64,000 nucleotides of DNA from Phialophora verrucosa (taxonomy: Eukaryota > Ascomycota > Eurotiomycetes > Chaetothyriales > Herpotrichiellaceae): the NCBI GenBank assembly GCA_002099365.1, contig MSED01000006.1, positions 186,001 to 250,000 on the forward strand, in the 5' to 3' direction. Below the pieces are notes generated by a model. That model was not told where the DNA came from. It searched no databases and saw only the letters and a list, made by a program, of their open reading frames with translations. Below, one piece after another: positions 55,211 through 64,000 of the stretch. The position numbers were made by a program, and so were the translations under genes. Every line of letters starts with the position of its first letter. The stretch's first letter is position 1.

Positions 55211-56012
55211 TCTCAATCACCGCGGTGTTGCTGGAATCGACGGCCGGTTTCTGACCTGGCCAGCGGGCGTCACGACAACCACAGGACGGTACTATTGTCG
55301 CCGACAAGATTGTGCGCAGGCGCCGGTTGCGTCGAGTTCCTTCGACAGACGCCAGCCAGGATACAAGCTGAGCAAGTGTGCATTGCCGCAGACGGCTCAA
55401 ATAGTGACACTAAACAATCAGCGGGCGTTGCAGGGCCACCGGCCGCATTGGAAACGGAGGGTTCCTGCGCGAGTTTGATACAACGCAGGACAAAGTCTGG
55501 ATACGAGGTGTCACTCGAGCGAGAGAGGAAGGCGCAAATGATGGAAAAGCTGGAGGAGAGGAGCAGAGGGTTGAATAAGGAGGGTGTGTATGCAGGTACG
55601 CTGCAATGCGACTGTCGAGCCAAGTGTTTGAGTTGCCACCTGAGAGGATCTTCAAGCACTGGGTAGGGGTGGTACTCGTACTCGTAGGGGTGGTCAGGTC
55701 GGAGATGCCAGCATCCAACTTCGTAAAGTCTGCAGGGTGTTGGTGGGATTCCAATGTCCAACAGTGAAAAGGAAAGGAGCGTCAAGTGTGGGGTTCGAAT
55801 GCAGCTACTCACCACGCCTCGGGAAATCCCTAGTTCTGGAAAAAGGCCCGTTCGGAACATCGATGATCCGACAGTCACATGACAGTACTGGGTGACTAAT
55901 TAGAGTTTGCCGTCTGGTGCTGGTTCAATTCAACTTCATCTCGCCGTCGCCCGCGAATGTGCACGCAGCATCACCAACTGACCACCTCGTTCTAATCTCT
56001 CCCGCTCTGAGT
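55211..56012. promoter_or_regulatory. Divergent promoter, RasGAP / SF3B1
   Basis: 802 bases between the opposed start codons. Several ORFs of 100-200 codons overlap on both strands here without any recognisable domain. The SF3B1 frame is open back to 55917 without an ATG. Confidence 0.5.
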
Positions 56013-59000
56013 ATGTCGGACGGTATGCACTCAACAGACCCAACCCTGAGAAGCGCGCTAACATCTCTCCCAGCCGACTTCGATACCGTGCGGCGCCTGC
56101 AGGCAGAGCGCAACTCCCAAGCCGCAGGCAAGAAAGGTTCAAAGACCTTCGATCCATCAACTCAGCGCACTGACTCATCCAATAAGGCGTCTGTGACTGA
56201 AAGCTTCGACACCACACTCTACGACCGAGATGGCGGCGACAGGTATGCGGGGTACCACACCTCGCTCCCCGCGGATGGCGAAGACGATGAGATGCCCGAT
56301 GCGGACGACAGCCGGAGGCTCGTCGGACAGTACACGGCCACGAAGGACCAGATGAATGAATTTGCTACTGGAGGTGCAGAGGAAGAGGATATCCTGCTTG
56401 GCCGTGAGAAGTCCGCCAGAATAGCAGACCGCGAATCTGACTACCAGAAGCGAAGATTTGATCGAGGCCCGCTCACTCCCACGCGCGCCGATCCCTTCGC
56501 TGCCAACAAACATGCTGCTGTCGCAGATGGCGCCACATACCGTGAGGTTATGCAGTTACAAGACCTTGAGCGTGAGGAAGAACGGGTCAAGAAACTCATT
56601 GCTGACAAGCAGGCCGCTGGTGATGACGCCGTGGAACATAAACCCACCTTGAAGGAAGAAGCGGACAAGGAAAATGCCGATGCAGGCTCAACTGTCGAAG
56701 CCACAGGCCGGAAACGAAAGAAGAGATGGGATGTCTCAAGCGAGCCAACCCCTGCTTCAGACGATGTCGACGCAAAAAAGCGTTCGAGATGGGACCAGGC
56801 CCCCGGACCTGACACCGCGCCAGCCCCAGCCAAACGCTCCAGATGGGATCAGGCGCCTGCACTTGGCTCCGCTACGCCGGCCGGGAATGCTGGACTTGCC
56901 ACGCCAGTTCCAGGAGCGTTTGGAGTAGACGTCTCCGCACGGAATGCGCCCTGGTCAGACGAAGTGCTTGATATGATGCTGCCTACAGAGGGCTATACCA
57001 TTCTTGAACCGCCACCTGGGTATGCTCCTGTCCGACATCTCGCAAGGAAAGCAGTTCCCACGCCTGCCCAAGTAGCCAGTACAGCCGGCTTTGGCGGTTT
57101 TATGATGCAAGAACCAGAAAACCCGAGGATGCTGGGCAAGCAACTGCCGACGGAAATTCCTGGCGTTGGGGACCTGCAATTTCTCAAGGCCGAGGATATG
57201 ACCTATTTCGGAAAGCTGGTCGACGGAGCAGATGAGAACGCCATGTCTGTCGAAGAATTGAAAGAACGAAAAATCATGCGTTTGTTGCTCAAAGTCAAGA
57301 ACGGAACCCCGCCTATGCGGAAGACCGCCCTTCGACAATTGACGGACAATGCCAGGCAGTTTGGAGCCGGACCCTTGTTCAATCAGATCTTACCTCTGCT
57401 GATGGAAAAGACGCTGGAGGATCAGGAACGCCATTTGCTCGTCAAGGTCATTGACCGTGTCCTTTACAAGCTCGACGATCTGATCAGACCCTATGTCCAC
57501 AAGATCCTGGTAGTCATCGAACCGCTCCTCATTGACCAAGATTACTATGCCCGCGTCGAGGGTCGAGAAATCATCTCGAACCTGGCCAAAGCGGCAGGTT
57601 TGGCGCATATGATTAGCACGATGAGACCAGATATCGACCACGTGGATGAATACGTCCGTAACACAACGGCTAGGGCATTTGCTGTCGTCGCGTCGGCTTT
57701 GGGCATTCCCGCCCTCCTTCCGTTCCTGCGCGCGGTGTGTCGAAGCAAGAAATCATGGCAGGCTCGTCACACCGGTGTGAAAATTGTCCAGCAAATCCCT
57801 ATTCTGATGGGTTGCGCCGTGTTGCCACATCTGAAAGGCCTTGTCGACTGTATCGCAGATAACCTCAGTGACGAGCAGGCCAAAGTGAGAACGGTGACTT
57901 CTCTCGCAATAGCTGCTCTTGCCGAAGCTGCCAATCCTTACGGCATCGAGAGCTTCGACGATATTCTCAACCCGCTGTGGACCGGCGCGCGAAAGCAACG
58001 CGGCAAAGGTCTGGCAGGATTCCTGAAAGCAGTCGGCTATATAATTCCCCTCATGGACGAGGAGTACGCCAACTACTACACCAGCCAGATCATGGAGATC
58101 CTACTCCGAGAATTTGCATCACCCGACGAGGAAATGAAAAAGGTCGTGTTGAAGGTCGTGTCCCAATGCGCGAGCACCGACGGTGTCACAGCCGGTTATC
58201 TCAAGGAACACGTACTGCAAGAATTCTTCAAGTCCTTCTGGGTCCGCAGAATGGCATTGGATAAGAGAAACTATCGGCAGGTTGTCGAAACGACGGTTGA
58301 TCTCGGCCAAAAAGTCGGCGTGAGCGAGATTGTTGAGCGGATCGTCAACAATTTGAAGGACGAAAGCGAGGCCTATCGCAAGATGACCGTCGAAACAATC
58401 GAGAAAGTTATCGCCTCGTTAGGTGCAGCGGACATTGGCGAACGCCTCGAAGAACGGCTCGTGGATGGCATCCTGCACGCCTTCCAAGAACAAAGCATCG
58501 AGGACGTGGTCATGCTCAATGGCTTCGGCACTGTGGTCAACGCGCTCGGAACAAGGTGTAAGCCTTACCTCCCACAGATCGTCAGTACGATCTTGTGGAG
58601 ATTGAACAACAAGTCTGCCACGGTACGCCAGCAAGCTGCAGATCTCATCTCACGAATTGCAATGGTCATGAAACAATGTGGCGAGGACGCGCTTATGGGC
58701 AAGCTTGGTATTGTGTTGTACGAGTACCTGGGCGAGGAATACCCGGAAGTCCTGGGCTCAATCCTGGGCGCATTACGATCTATCGTCACCGTCGTGGGCA
58801 TAAATCAGATGCAGCCGCCTATCAAAGACCTTCTGCCACGGTTGACGCCCATTCTGCGAAATCGCCATGAGAAAGTCCAAGAAAACACTATCGACCTGGT
58901 TGGCAGGATTGCAGACCGGGGGCCTGAAAGTGTCAATGCCCGAGAGTGGATGCGGATCTGTTTTGAGCTTCTGGATATGTTGAAGGCACACAAGAAAGGC

Positions 59001-59690
59001 ATCCGCCGTGCAGCAAACAACACGTTCGGCTTTATCGCGAAGGCCATTGGTCCCCAGGACGTTCTCGCCACGCTCCTCAACAACCTCCGAGTCCAGGAAC
59101 GACAATCCCGTGTCTGCACGGCTGTAGCAATCGGGATTGTTGCAGAGACCTGCGCGCCCTTCACCGTCCTCCCTGCGTTGATGAACGAATACCGCGTCCC
59201 TGAACTGAATGTTCAAAACGGCGTGTTGAAGTCCCTAAGCTTCCTCTTCGAATACATTGGCGAAATGGCAAAGGATTACGTCTATGCGGTCACACCACTC
59301 CTAGAAGACGCACTCATCGACCGTGATCAAGTCCACAGACAAACTGCTGCCAGTGTCGTCAAGCACGTCGCCCTCGGCGTAGTAGGATTAGGCTGCGAAG
59401 ACGCCATGGTCCACCTACTCAACCTCCTCTACCCCAACCTCTTTGAAACGTCGCCCCACGTGATCGACCGAATCATCGAGGCCATCGAAGCCGTCCGCAT
59501 GGCCGTGGGAACAGGAATCGTCATGAACTACGTCTGGGCGGGCTTGTTCCATCCAGCGAGGAAGGTCCGCACCCCGTATTGGCGCTTGTACAACGACGCA
59601 TATGTCCATAGCGCGGACGCGATGGTGCCGTATTATCCAAATATGAAGGACGAGGGGTTACCCAGGGATGAATTGTTTATTATGGTCTAA
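56013..59690 (+). CDS. prp10: Splicing factor 3B subunit 1 (SF3B1/Prp10/Sap155)
   Basis: Single exon, 1225 residues. ATG 56013 (MSDGMHSTDPTLRSAL) is the first in frame. The N-terminal 430 residues hold unstructured charged sequence and Trp-containing U2AF-ligand motifs (RKKRWDVSSEP, KKRSRWDQAPG, AKRSRWDQAPA at about 232-285), then APWSDEVLDMMLPTEGY and a p14-contacting region. The remaining residues are the HEAT-repeat superhelix, ending PYYPNMKDEG...RDELFIMV. The residue equivalent to human Lys700 is Lys624 (DEQAKVRT). SF3B1 clamps the branch-point helix in the U2 snRNP. No introns, although the gene encodes a splicing factor. Confidence 0.98.
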   Translation: MSDGMHSTDPTLRSALTSLPADFDTVRRLQAERNSQAAGKKGSKTFDPSTQRTDSSNKASVTESFDTTLYDRDGGDRYAGYHTSLPADGEDDEMPDADDSRRLVGQYTATKDQMNEFATGGAEEEDILLGREKSARIADRESDYQKRRFDRGPLTPTRADPFAANKHAAVADGATYREVMQLQDLEREEERVKKLIADKQAAGDDAVEHKPTLKEEADKENADAGSTVEATGRKRKKRWDVSSEPTPASDDVDAKKRSRWDQAPGPDTAPAPAKRSRWDQAPALGSATPAGNAGLATPVPGAFGVDVSARNAPWSDEVLDMMLPTEGYTILEPPPGYAPVRHLARKAVPTPAQVASTAGFGGFMMQEPENPRMLGKQLPTEIPGVGDLQFLKAEDMTYFGKLVDGADENAMSVEELKERKIMRLLLKVKNGTPPMRKTALRQLTDNARQFGAGPLFNQILPLLMEKTLEDQERHLLVKVIDRVLYKLDDLIRPYVHKILVVIEPLLIDQDYYARVEGREIISNLAKAAGLAHMISTMRPDIDHVDEYVRNTTARAFAVVASALGIPALLPFLRAVCRSKKSWQARHTGVKIVQQIPILMGCAVLPHLKGLVDCIADNLSDEQAKVRTVTSLAIAALAEAANPYGIESFDDILNPLWTGARKQRGKGLAGFLKAVGYIIPLMDEEYANYYTSQIMEILLREFASPDEEMKKVVLKVVSQCASTDGVTAGYLKEHVLQEFFKSFWVRRMALDKRNYRQVVETTVDLGQKVGVSEIVERIVNNLKDESEAYRKMTVETIEKVIASLGAADIGERLEERLVDGILHAFQEQSIEDVVMLNGFGTVVNALGTRCKPYLPQIVSTILWRLNNKSATVRQQAADLISRIAMVMKQCGEDALMGKLGIVLYEYLGEEYPEVLGSILGALRSIVTVVGINQMQPPIKDLLPRLTPILRNRHEKVQENTIDLVGRIADRGPESVNAREWMRICFELLDMLKAHKKGIRRAANNTFGFIAKAIGPQDVLATLLNNLRVQERQSRVCTAVAIGIVAETCAPFTVLPALMNEYRVPELNVQNGVLKSLSFLFEYIGEMAKDYVYAVTPLLEDALIDRDQVHRQTAASVVKHVALGVVGLGCEDAMVHLLNLLYPNLFETSPHVIDRIIEAIEAVRMAVGTGIVMNYVWAGLFHPARKVRTPYWRLYNDAYVHSADAMVPYYPNMKDEGLPRDELFIMV

Positions 59691-60324
59691 ATGAAGGGCA
59701 GTGTGCGAGCTCAATTCTGCGATATGCATTGCCATGGAAACCAGAGAGGCGTGAGGCTTGGGAGAGCTTGCTCCCTCTGGGCGTGGAAAATTACGATGGC
59801 CATAGAGCCGATCATATGCCCTCGCAGGAGCTGGATTCCAGTCCAAGGAGTTGAGATTCTCCGACATTGTGTTGATAGCTTGAGCTTGCGATATTAGGAT
59901 TCAGCATGCGCTTCAAGTGCGCCGTTTTCATTACTGTTGTGATCGATGTCATGGTTCGAAGATATGTGCTCATGAAAAGTAAAACTCGAGTCGATAGGGA
60001 ATAATCACGTGATAAAACTTGAATCGGCATATTAATATCATTGAAAGGCCCAGCCAACACGACAATATCACGCCAAATGTTGGTTGAATTATCGAGCAGG
60101 AGGCTCCAGGTAATTGAGGCTTTTCCCTGTGCACATGGCCCGCCCGAATCTGTTCCATTGTTCTAGTATCGCGTCATTATGTGTTGTCTCCCTGAGCGTG
60201 GCCCACACAAGAGGACGGATCTAAACCTGCTGGGGTAGTGCAGGAGTCTAAAGTCTCGGGCCTCGACTGGAGGAGGCGGCACGCAGAGTTAGCCAGTCAT
60301 TCATGTGCATTTGAGGGTCGGACC
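59691..60324. other. Convergent intergenic region SF3B1 / Zn2Cys6 gene
   Basis: 634 bases between two stop codons, with a moderately A+T-rich middle part (about 59930-60070). No gene recognised. Confidence 0.5.
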
Positions 60325-61389
60325 TTATAACATGTCCTGAAGCTCAGCGGCAGGCTTGCCATAGTGGATTACGAGCAGCATTCGCTGAAGGACTCCATCA
60401 TACTCCTTGCGCGGCCTCATGCCTCCGTGTTCAATGAATTCTGCCCAGGAAATCAGGCTTGAGTGCGTATTCCCGTGTGCGGCCACGGCGGCTAGCCATT
60501 CTTCTTCAGTCTCTGCCTCCCACAGCCCGGTCCTTGCATCGAATGGCAAGGACTCCACCAAGGGTCGATAGCTGAAATACCCCTTGTCGGCTAGTTCGAG
60601 CAAGCCGTCTATAAGGATGACGCATAGCAGGCTTCTGCGAGCGCTCTCCGCCGTATACCACGCTTGCCAGGCCGAGAGGTTGCGGCTCAGCGTCCGCGGG
60701 AGTTTCGCGTACAGCCTCTCTCTCCACTTGGTCCAGAGGTCGCGTAGAAGGTGCGGTATTTCACGGCGATTCTGATGGGCTTCGAGCGTTCGCGCAAGCA
60801 GTACCGCGACTAGATCATGGAAAGCGGCCAGAAAATTCTCAAACGTCGCCGATTCGACATCCAAGGACAGCAGCTGTTCTTGTACTGTGTCCAGAAATGT
60901 TGGGCTGAGGACCGGTTGCGGCCAGTCGTCCTGGGGGCCTAGACCCATAGCGGACGCTTGCCAGCGGTTCCCGGCGAGCAGTATCTGACGGTGAACATAG
61001 ATCGTGCTTCGTTGTTGAAACGTCAGCTCCGGTATGGCCTTGAGGAACCGTTCCGTGACCAGGGCCTGGAGACTCGGATTCGCCATCACGGGCAGGTCCC
61101 TCTCATCGCGGAGCGGCGTGAAGGTTTCGACAGCAACTTTGTGGGCCGCCGCCGCGGAGTCGAACAGCATCGACCGCACTGGTACCCATGCACATGGAAA
61201 GATCGTTCGTTCGTGATGCGTGCTGGTGTGTCGCTCGACGGACTGAGTACCCGCGTTCGTGACGGGCTCCAGGTCATAGGTGCATTGAAGACCTCTCGCG
61301 ACGCACCTTGGACATTGTGGCAACTCCGGCACGCATCGTCGCTTTGCCCTAGCACAAGCATGACATGCTTTTCGCAGAGACACAGACAT
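60325..61389 (-). CDS. Zn2Cys6 binuclear-cluster transcription factor
   Basis: Single exon, 354 residues. ATG 61389 (MSVSLRKACHACARAK) puts the DNA-binding domain at the N-terminus: Cys9, Cys12, Cys19, Cys26, Cys29, Cys36 (C-x2-C-x6-C-x6-C-x2-C-x6-C), with the basic ARAKRR stretch between Cys12 and Cys19. The rest is alpha-helical without the fungal-specific middle-homology domain that I can recognise, and the protein is short for the class. It is divergently placed (563 bp) from a 2-hydroxyacid dehydrogenase and may regulate it; this is inference from arrangement only. Confidence 0.9.
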   Translation of the reverse strand: MSVSLRKACHACARAKRRCVPELPQCPRCVARGLQCTYDLEPVTNAGTQSVERHTSTHHERTIFPCAWVPVRSMLFDSAAAAHKVAVETFTPLRDERDLPVMANPSLQALVTERFLKAIPELTFQQRSTIYVHRQILLAGNRWQASAMGLGPQDDWPQPVLSPTFLDTVQEQLLSLDVESATFENFLAAFHDLVAVLLARTLEAHQNRREIPHLLRDLWTKWRERLYAKLPRTLSRNLSAWQAWYTAESARRSLLCVILIDGLLELADKGYFSYRPLVESLPFDARTGLWEAETEEEWLAAVAAHGNTHSSLISWAEFIEHGGMRPRKEYDGVLQRMLLVIHYGKPAAELQDML

Positions 61390-61952
61390 TGGAGTGACGA
61401 CGACAGACGTGGAGGATAAATAGCTTGCCAAGGGCAAGGGCCTGCCAGTAGGACTGGTCTCTAGTAGAAGCGAGCACACAGCAAGCTTCGAGAAAAGGGG
61501 GCGGGCACGCGGGGTATGGCGGCCGAGCCGGCAACGTGATCCATGTCTCAGCGAAAATTAAATATCTTCTCAAACTTCGAATGCCACAATCTCCAACGGT
61601 AATGTTCCAGAGAGCTGGATTTTTTTATGGTCGAGGAACTACTACTAATTCTCAGTTATGAAGCGCCTCTATCTCCGATTAACACAGCAGGAAATTCAGT
61701 CGTTGGGCACAGCAGACATGGTTGATCCCCATCACCCGCAACTTTGACGCTCAAGTCCCCGGCGAAGTCCGAAGGCGTATCCAACTTGTAGTGCATATTC
61801 GGAGATGGGCTCAATAGCGACAAGTATTCCTTTGATACTGAACTTGATACGTATTTGACATTCGCCTGTCAGTGTGCCAGGCCGCCGCCGAGCTCCAACT
61901 TGGCACGCTTGGGATTTCTTGCACTTTACCAGCCAGAGCCGGAGTTTTCATC
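61390..61952. promoter_or_regulatory. Divergent promoter, Zn2Cys6 factor / dehydrogenase
   Basis: 563 bases between opposed start codons, with an A+T-rich middle (about 61550-61680). CGG-type half sites occur but no clear inverted pair was identified. Confidence 0.5.
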
Positions 61953-63211
61953 ATGATGGCCTCACGAGAGGCGGCGCGGAGCAAACCTCTTGTAGTTTCT
62001 CTGGGTGACCCAAAGTACGTTGGAGAGGAATTTCTCGAAGAGTTCAAGCGAGACTTTGATTTCGACGTGCTTCCGGCGACGAACCGCAAAGAAACGCAAG
62101 ACCTGCTCCCTCAATTTATAGCAAAGTCTCGTCCTATCGATGGCTTCATCATCCGCATGGGTACGTTCAGGTCGAAGCAAGCATGCAAAGCAAAGAATGC
62201 GGACCCAGGTTGCTGATGCAACCGGGGTTCCCTGACAGGCACGATCCCGTACGAGCCGTTCGACGAAGACCTGCTTGGCGCCTTGCTCCCCAACTGCAAG
62301 ATCATTGCCTCCGCGTCTGCGGGATACAATGAGTTCGACGTCGACTGGATGACGCGCAACAACGTCTGGTGAGTGTCCCGCTGGCGATGCAACCTCCGAC
62401 TGATTGTCCGCTGGTTCTGCAACACGAGAGACGCCGTCGCCGAGGCCACCGCCGACATGGCCATGTTTCTCATCCTCGCAGTCCTCCGAGACACGACCAG
62501 GGCCGAGAAGAGCCTCCGCTCCGGCACTTGGAAGCATGGCCTCGTCCCGAGCAGGGACCCAACCGGCTTGACGCTGGGGATTGTCGGCATGGGAGCCATC
62601 GGAAAGGTACGTGCCATGCCATGCCATGCCATGCCATGCTCTTGTCGCCCTCCTGTCGACGTCCTCGCTCGTTCATGAAACGTCTTGCACCGTTGACAAT
62701 CGGTATGTAGTATACCGCGCGCAAAGCCGCCGTGTTCAACATGAAGATCAGATATTACAACCGGCACCAGCTCCCGCGCGAGGTCGAGGAAGAATACAAC
62801 GCCACGTACTGCTCCACGTTACACGCCCTGCTCTCAAGCAGCGACGTTGTCTCCATCTCGTGTCCTCTCAACGCCGACACCACGAACCTGATCTCCCGCG
62901 CCGAGTTTGCCGCCATGAAGCCCGGCGCGTACCTCGTCAACACTGCCCGCGGGGCCATTGTCGACGAAGAGGCCCTGATCGACGCGCTCGACTCGGGCCA
63001 CGTTGCTCGCGCGGGCTTGGACGTCTTCCCCAACGAGCCGCACGTCAATCCCTATTTCCTCAACAGTGATCACGTCGTCATCCAGCCGCACATGGGCGGT
63101 CTGACGGACGTGGCGTTCCAGAAGTCGGAACGTGAGTGTTTTGAGAATGTGAGGCGTTTGTTCCAGACCGGCAGGCCCGTCGCGCCGGTGAATGAAATTC
63201 GGAAAAATTGA
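61953..63211 (+). CDS. D-isomer-specific 2-hydroxyacid dehydrogenase, one intron with a TG 3' end
   Basis: Exons 61953..62160, 62239..62368, 62414..62606 and 62711..63211, 343 residues. Start is ATG 61953, or 61956 directly after. Introns 1 and 3 are GT-AG. Intron 2 (62369..62413) has a good donor GTGAGT and a CTGAT branch-like string, but the phase-compatible 3' end reads CTG|G; no AG lies between branch point and exon, and AGs further on give an in-frame stop. Seen: the Rossmann motif GIVGMGAIGK and the catalytic residues Arg257 (NTARGAIVDE), Glu286 (VFPNEP) and His304 (QPHMGG). The family reduces 2-keto acids with NAD(P)H (glyoxylate/hydroxypyruvate reductase-like); substrate unknown. If intron 2 is not removed the protein ends at TGA 62370, so the allele may be impaired. 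Confidence 0.85.
62613..62637 (+). repeat. (GCCAT)5 microsatellite in intron 3 of the dehydrogenase gene
   Basis: Five perfect GCCAT units directly after the intron's 5' splice site. A pentanucleotide inside an intron can vary in length without changing the frame. Confidence 0.9.
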
Positions 63212-63711
63212 ATCATCGCTGTCAGACGGTCGCGCGGTCGGTTTGACAGGTCCTGTAGAACCCCTTAGACACCTCGAGCTTTGCGGTATGTGGTAGCTCA
63301 TGCATGTGTTTGATTTCACACCTGAAGGCTCTTGGCCAACTCGCTGTGCATTATAGCATCGACGCATGGTCCTGGAGTACACTCTGTCCTCGCTGTAGGG
63401 TTGAAGTCTCAATAGAAACGGCAACGCGCCGCAACGGAGGGCCGGGCACCTTATGGCACGAGATATTTCGACGGCGGTTCAGGCTGCGGCTGAGAAGGAC
63501 TTCCAATTCCTACTCAATGTCTACCTACGGTGCCATCGACACACTAGAGACCAGGTCTTCCCAGCCATGAACACACAGCGGCCGTACAATCTGACATGAG
63601 ATGGGAAAGTGAAAGAACACCATCGGCTCCCTCAAGAACACGTTTACCGAAATGCCACTACAATCGCTCCCGAGCGAACACGCCCTTCAGTGAAAGCTTC
63701 GAATCTGCGCC
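63212..63711. other. Convergent intergenic region at the right end
   Basis: 500 bases between two stop codons; short ORFs only. Confidence 0.5.
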
Positions 63712-64000
63712 TCACGCTTCAGATGCCCTGTTTGGATTTCCCTGGACGAGCTGCCCGCACGGCCCGTTGATGACCACCCATCTATTCTCAGTGGCCCTGT
63801 TGGTGGTGAAGAAGCCAGCCTGTTGATGGGAGCAGGTGGCGTTGGCGGAAGCGGCAGTCGACGACCGGTAAAGCGTGCACTTGTTGGTCGTTGCAAGGTT
63901 GTCAAAATACGCAAAGTCACACGAGTCGGTAGCATCCCTATGAGTGAACCTTGTCAGTCTTTGGTCGGCGGAATGGACGGAACACGGATTAAACTCACTG
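63712..64000 (-). CDS. C-terminal exon of a Cys-rich, probably secreted protein (cut by right edge)
   Basis: Model complement(63712..63937, 63999..>64000). The last two window bases read as exon ahead of a GTGAGT donor (63998); the intron (61 bp) has a CTGAC branch point and a CATAG acceptor, and the phase fits (CA plus G gives Gln). The 74 visible residues contain four cysteines (DSCDFAYFDN, NKCTLYRS, ATCSHQQAGFF, GPCGQLVQGN) with aromatic and Asn/Thr-rich surroundings, similar in style to PAN/Apple-like or other secreted fungal Cys-rich modules. The family cannot be fixed from the fragment. The ATG-started ORF over the same bases in another frame is a shadow. Confidence 0.6.
   Translation of the reverse strand, partial: SEFNPCSVHSADQRLTRFTHRDATDSCDFAYFDNLATTNKCTLYRSSTAASANATCSHQQAGFFTTNRATENRWVVINGPCGQLVQGNPNRASEA

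Noticed and set aside
55791..55806. GGTTCGAATGC, another B-box-like string
   Set aside because: Flanks do not fold into a cloverleaf.
1..64000. Secondary-metabolite gene cluster or mobile element
   Set aside because: Only one AsaB-like gene and one esterase; no polyketide or peptide synthase, terpene cyclase, transporter, transposase, reverse transcriptase or long terminal repeats were seen.

Overview
The window looks like nuclear DNA of a filamentous ascomycete (Pezizomycotina). Introns are short (about 45-130 bp, one of 268 bp), mostly start GTRNGT and carry CTRAC/CTGAC-like branch points. The gene set mixes conserved eukaryotic housekeeping genes with fungal families: a DUF6594 membrane protein, an AtfA-type bZIP, a DIM-2-type DNA methyltransferase, a Zn2Cys6 regulator, an Mtf2-like protein and an AsaB/CTB9-like oxygenase. 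I could not fix the class from sequence alone. I found no rRNA, tRNA, CRISPR array or intact transposon.

Layout. 1-9.5 kb is metabolic: a type-B carboxylesterase cut by the left edge, an AsaB/CmcJ-family oxidoreductase, a 3-kb stretch without a credible gene, and a phosphoketolase. 9.5-14.4 kb (minus strand) holds the DUF6594 protein in six exons, a doubtful small gene and a caspase-fold protein with a C-terminal membrane segment. 15-22.6 kb holds VPS4 (ESCRT ATPase) divergent from prefoldin subunit 6, then NOP9 and a group II PLP decarboxylase. 24.5-29.5 kb (minus strand) carries atfA and the proteasome ATPase RPT3. 32.7-35.6 kb is the ARID subunit SWI1 behind a 3.1-kb leader/intergenic region. 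36-46 kb holds mL49 divergent from eIF3e, mitochondrial release factor 1, a CCCH zinc-finger protein and an Mtf2-like mitochondrial protein. 46.7-59.7 kb holds the intronless DIM-2-like methyltransferase, a RasGAP (BUD2/CLA2-like) and SF3B1/Prp10. 60-64 kb holds a Zn2Cys6 factor divergent from a 2-hydroxyacid dehydrogenase, and the last exon of a Cys-rich protein that runs off the right edge.

How the genes work together. This is mostly a housekeeping block without operon logic. Three genes serve mitochondrial expression (mL49, mtRF1, Mtf2-like), others serve protein quality control (RPT3, prefoldin 6, VPS4), chromatin and transcription (SWI1, DIM-2, AtfA) and RNA processing (NOP9, SF3B1). Spliced models were rebuilt by hand. 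Junctions were accepted only when reading phase, splice sites and family conservation agreed, and exon lengths sum to whole codons in every model given with confidence above 0.6.

The most unusual signals are: a dehydrogenase intron whose only phase-compatible 3' end is TG instead of AG; a carboxylesterase with Ala at the position normally held by the catalytic acid; a caspase-like protein with a C-terminal membrane anchor; and an intronless DIM-2 homologue with a repeat-encoded linker. I did not find a clear multi-gene undescribed system.
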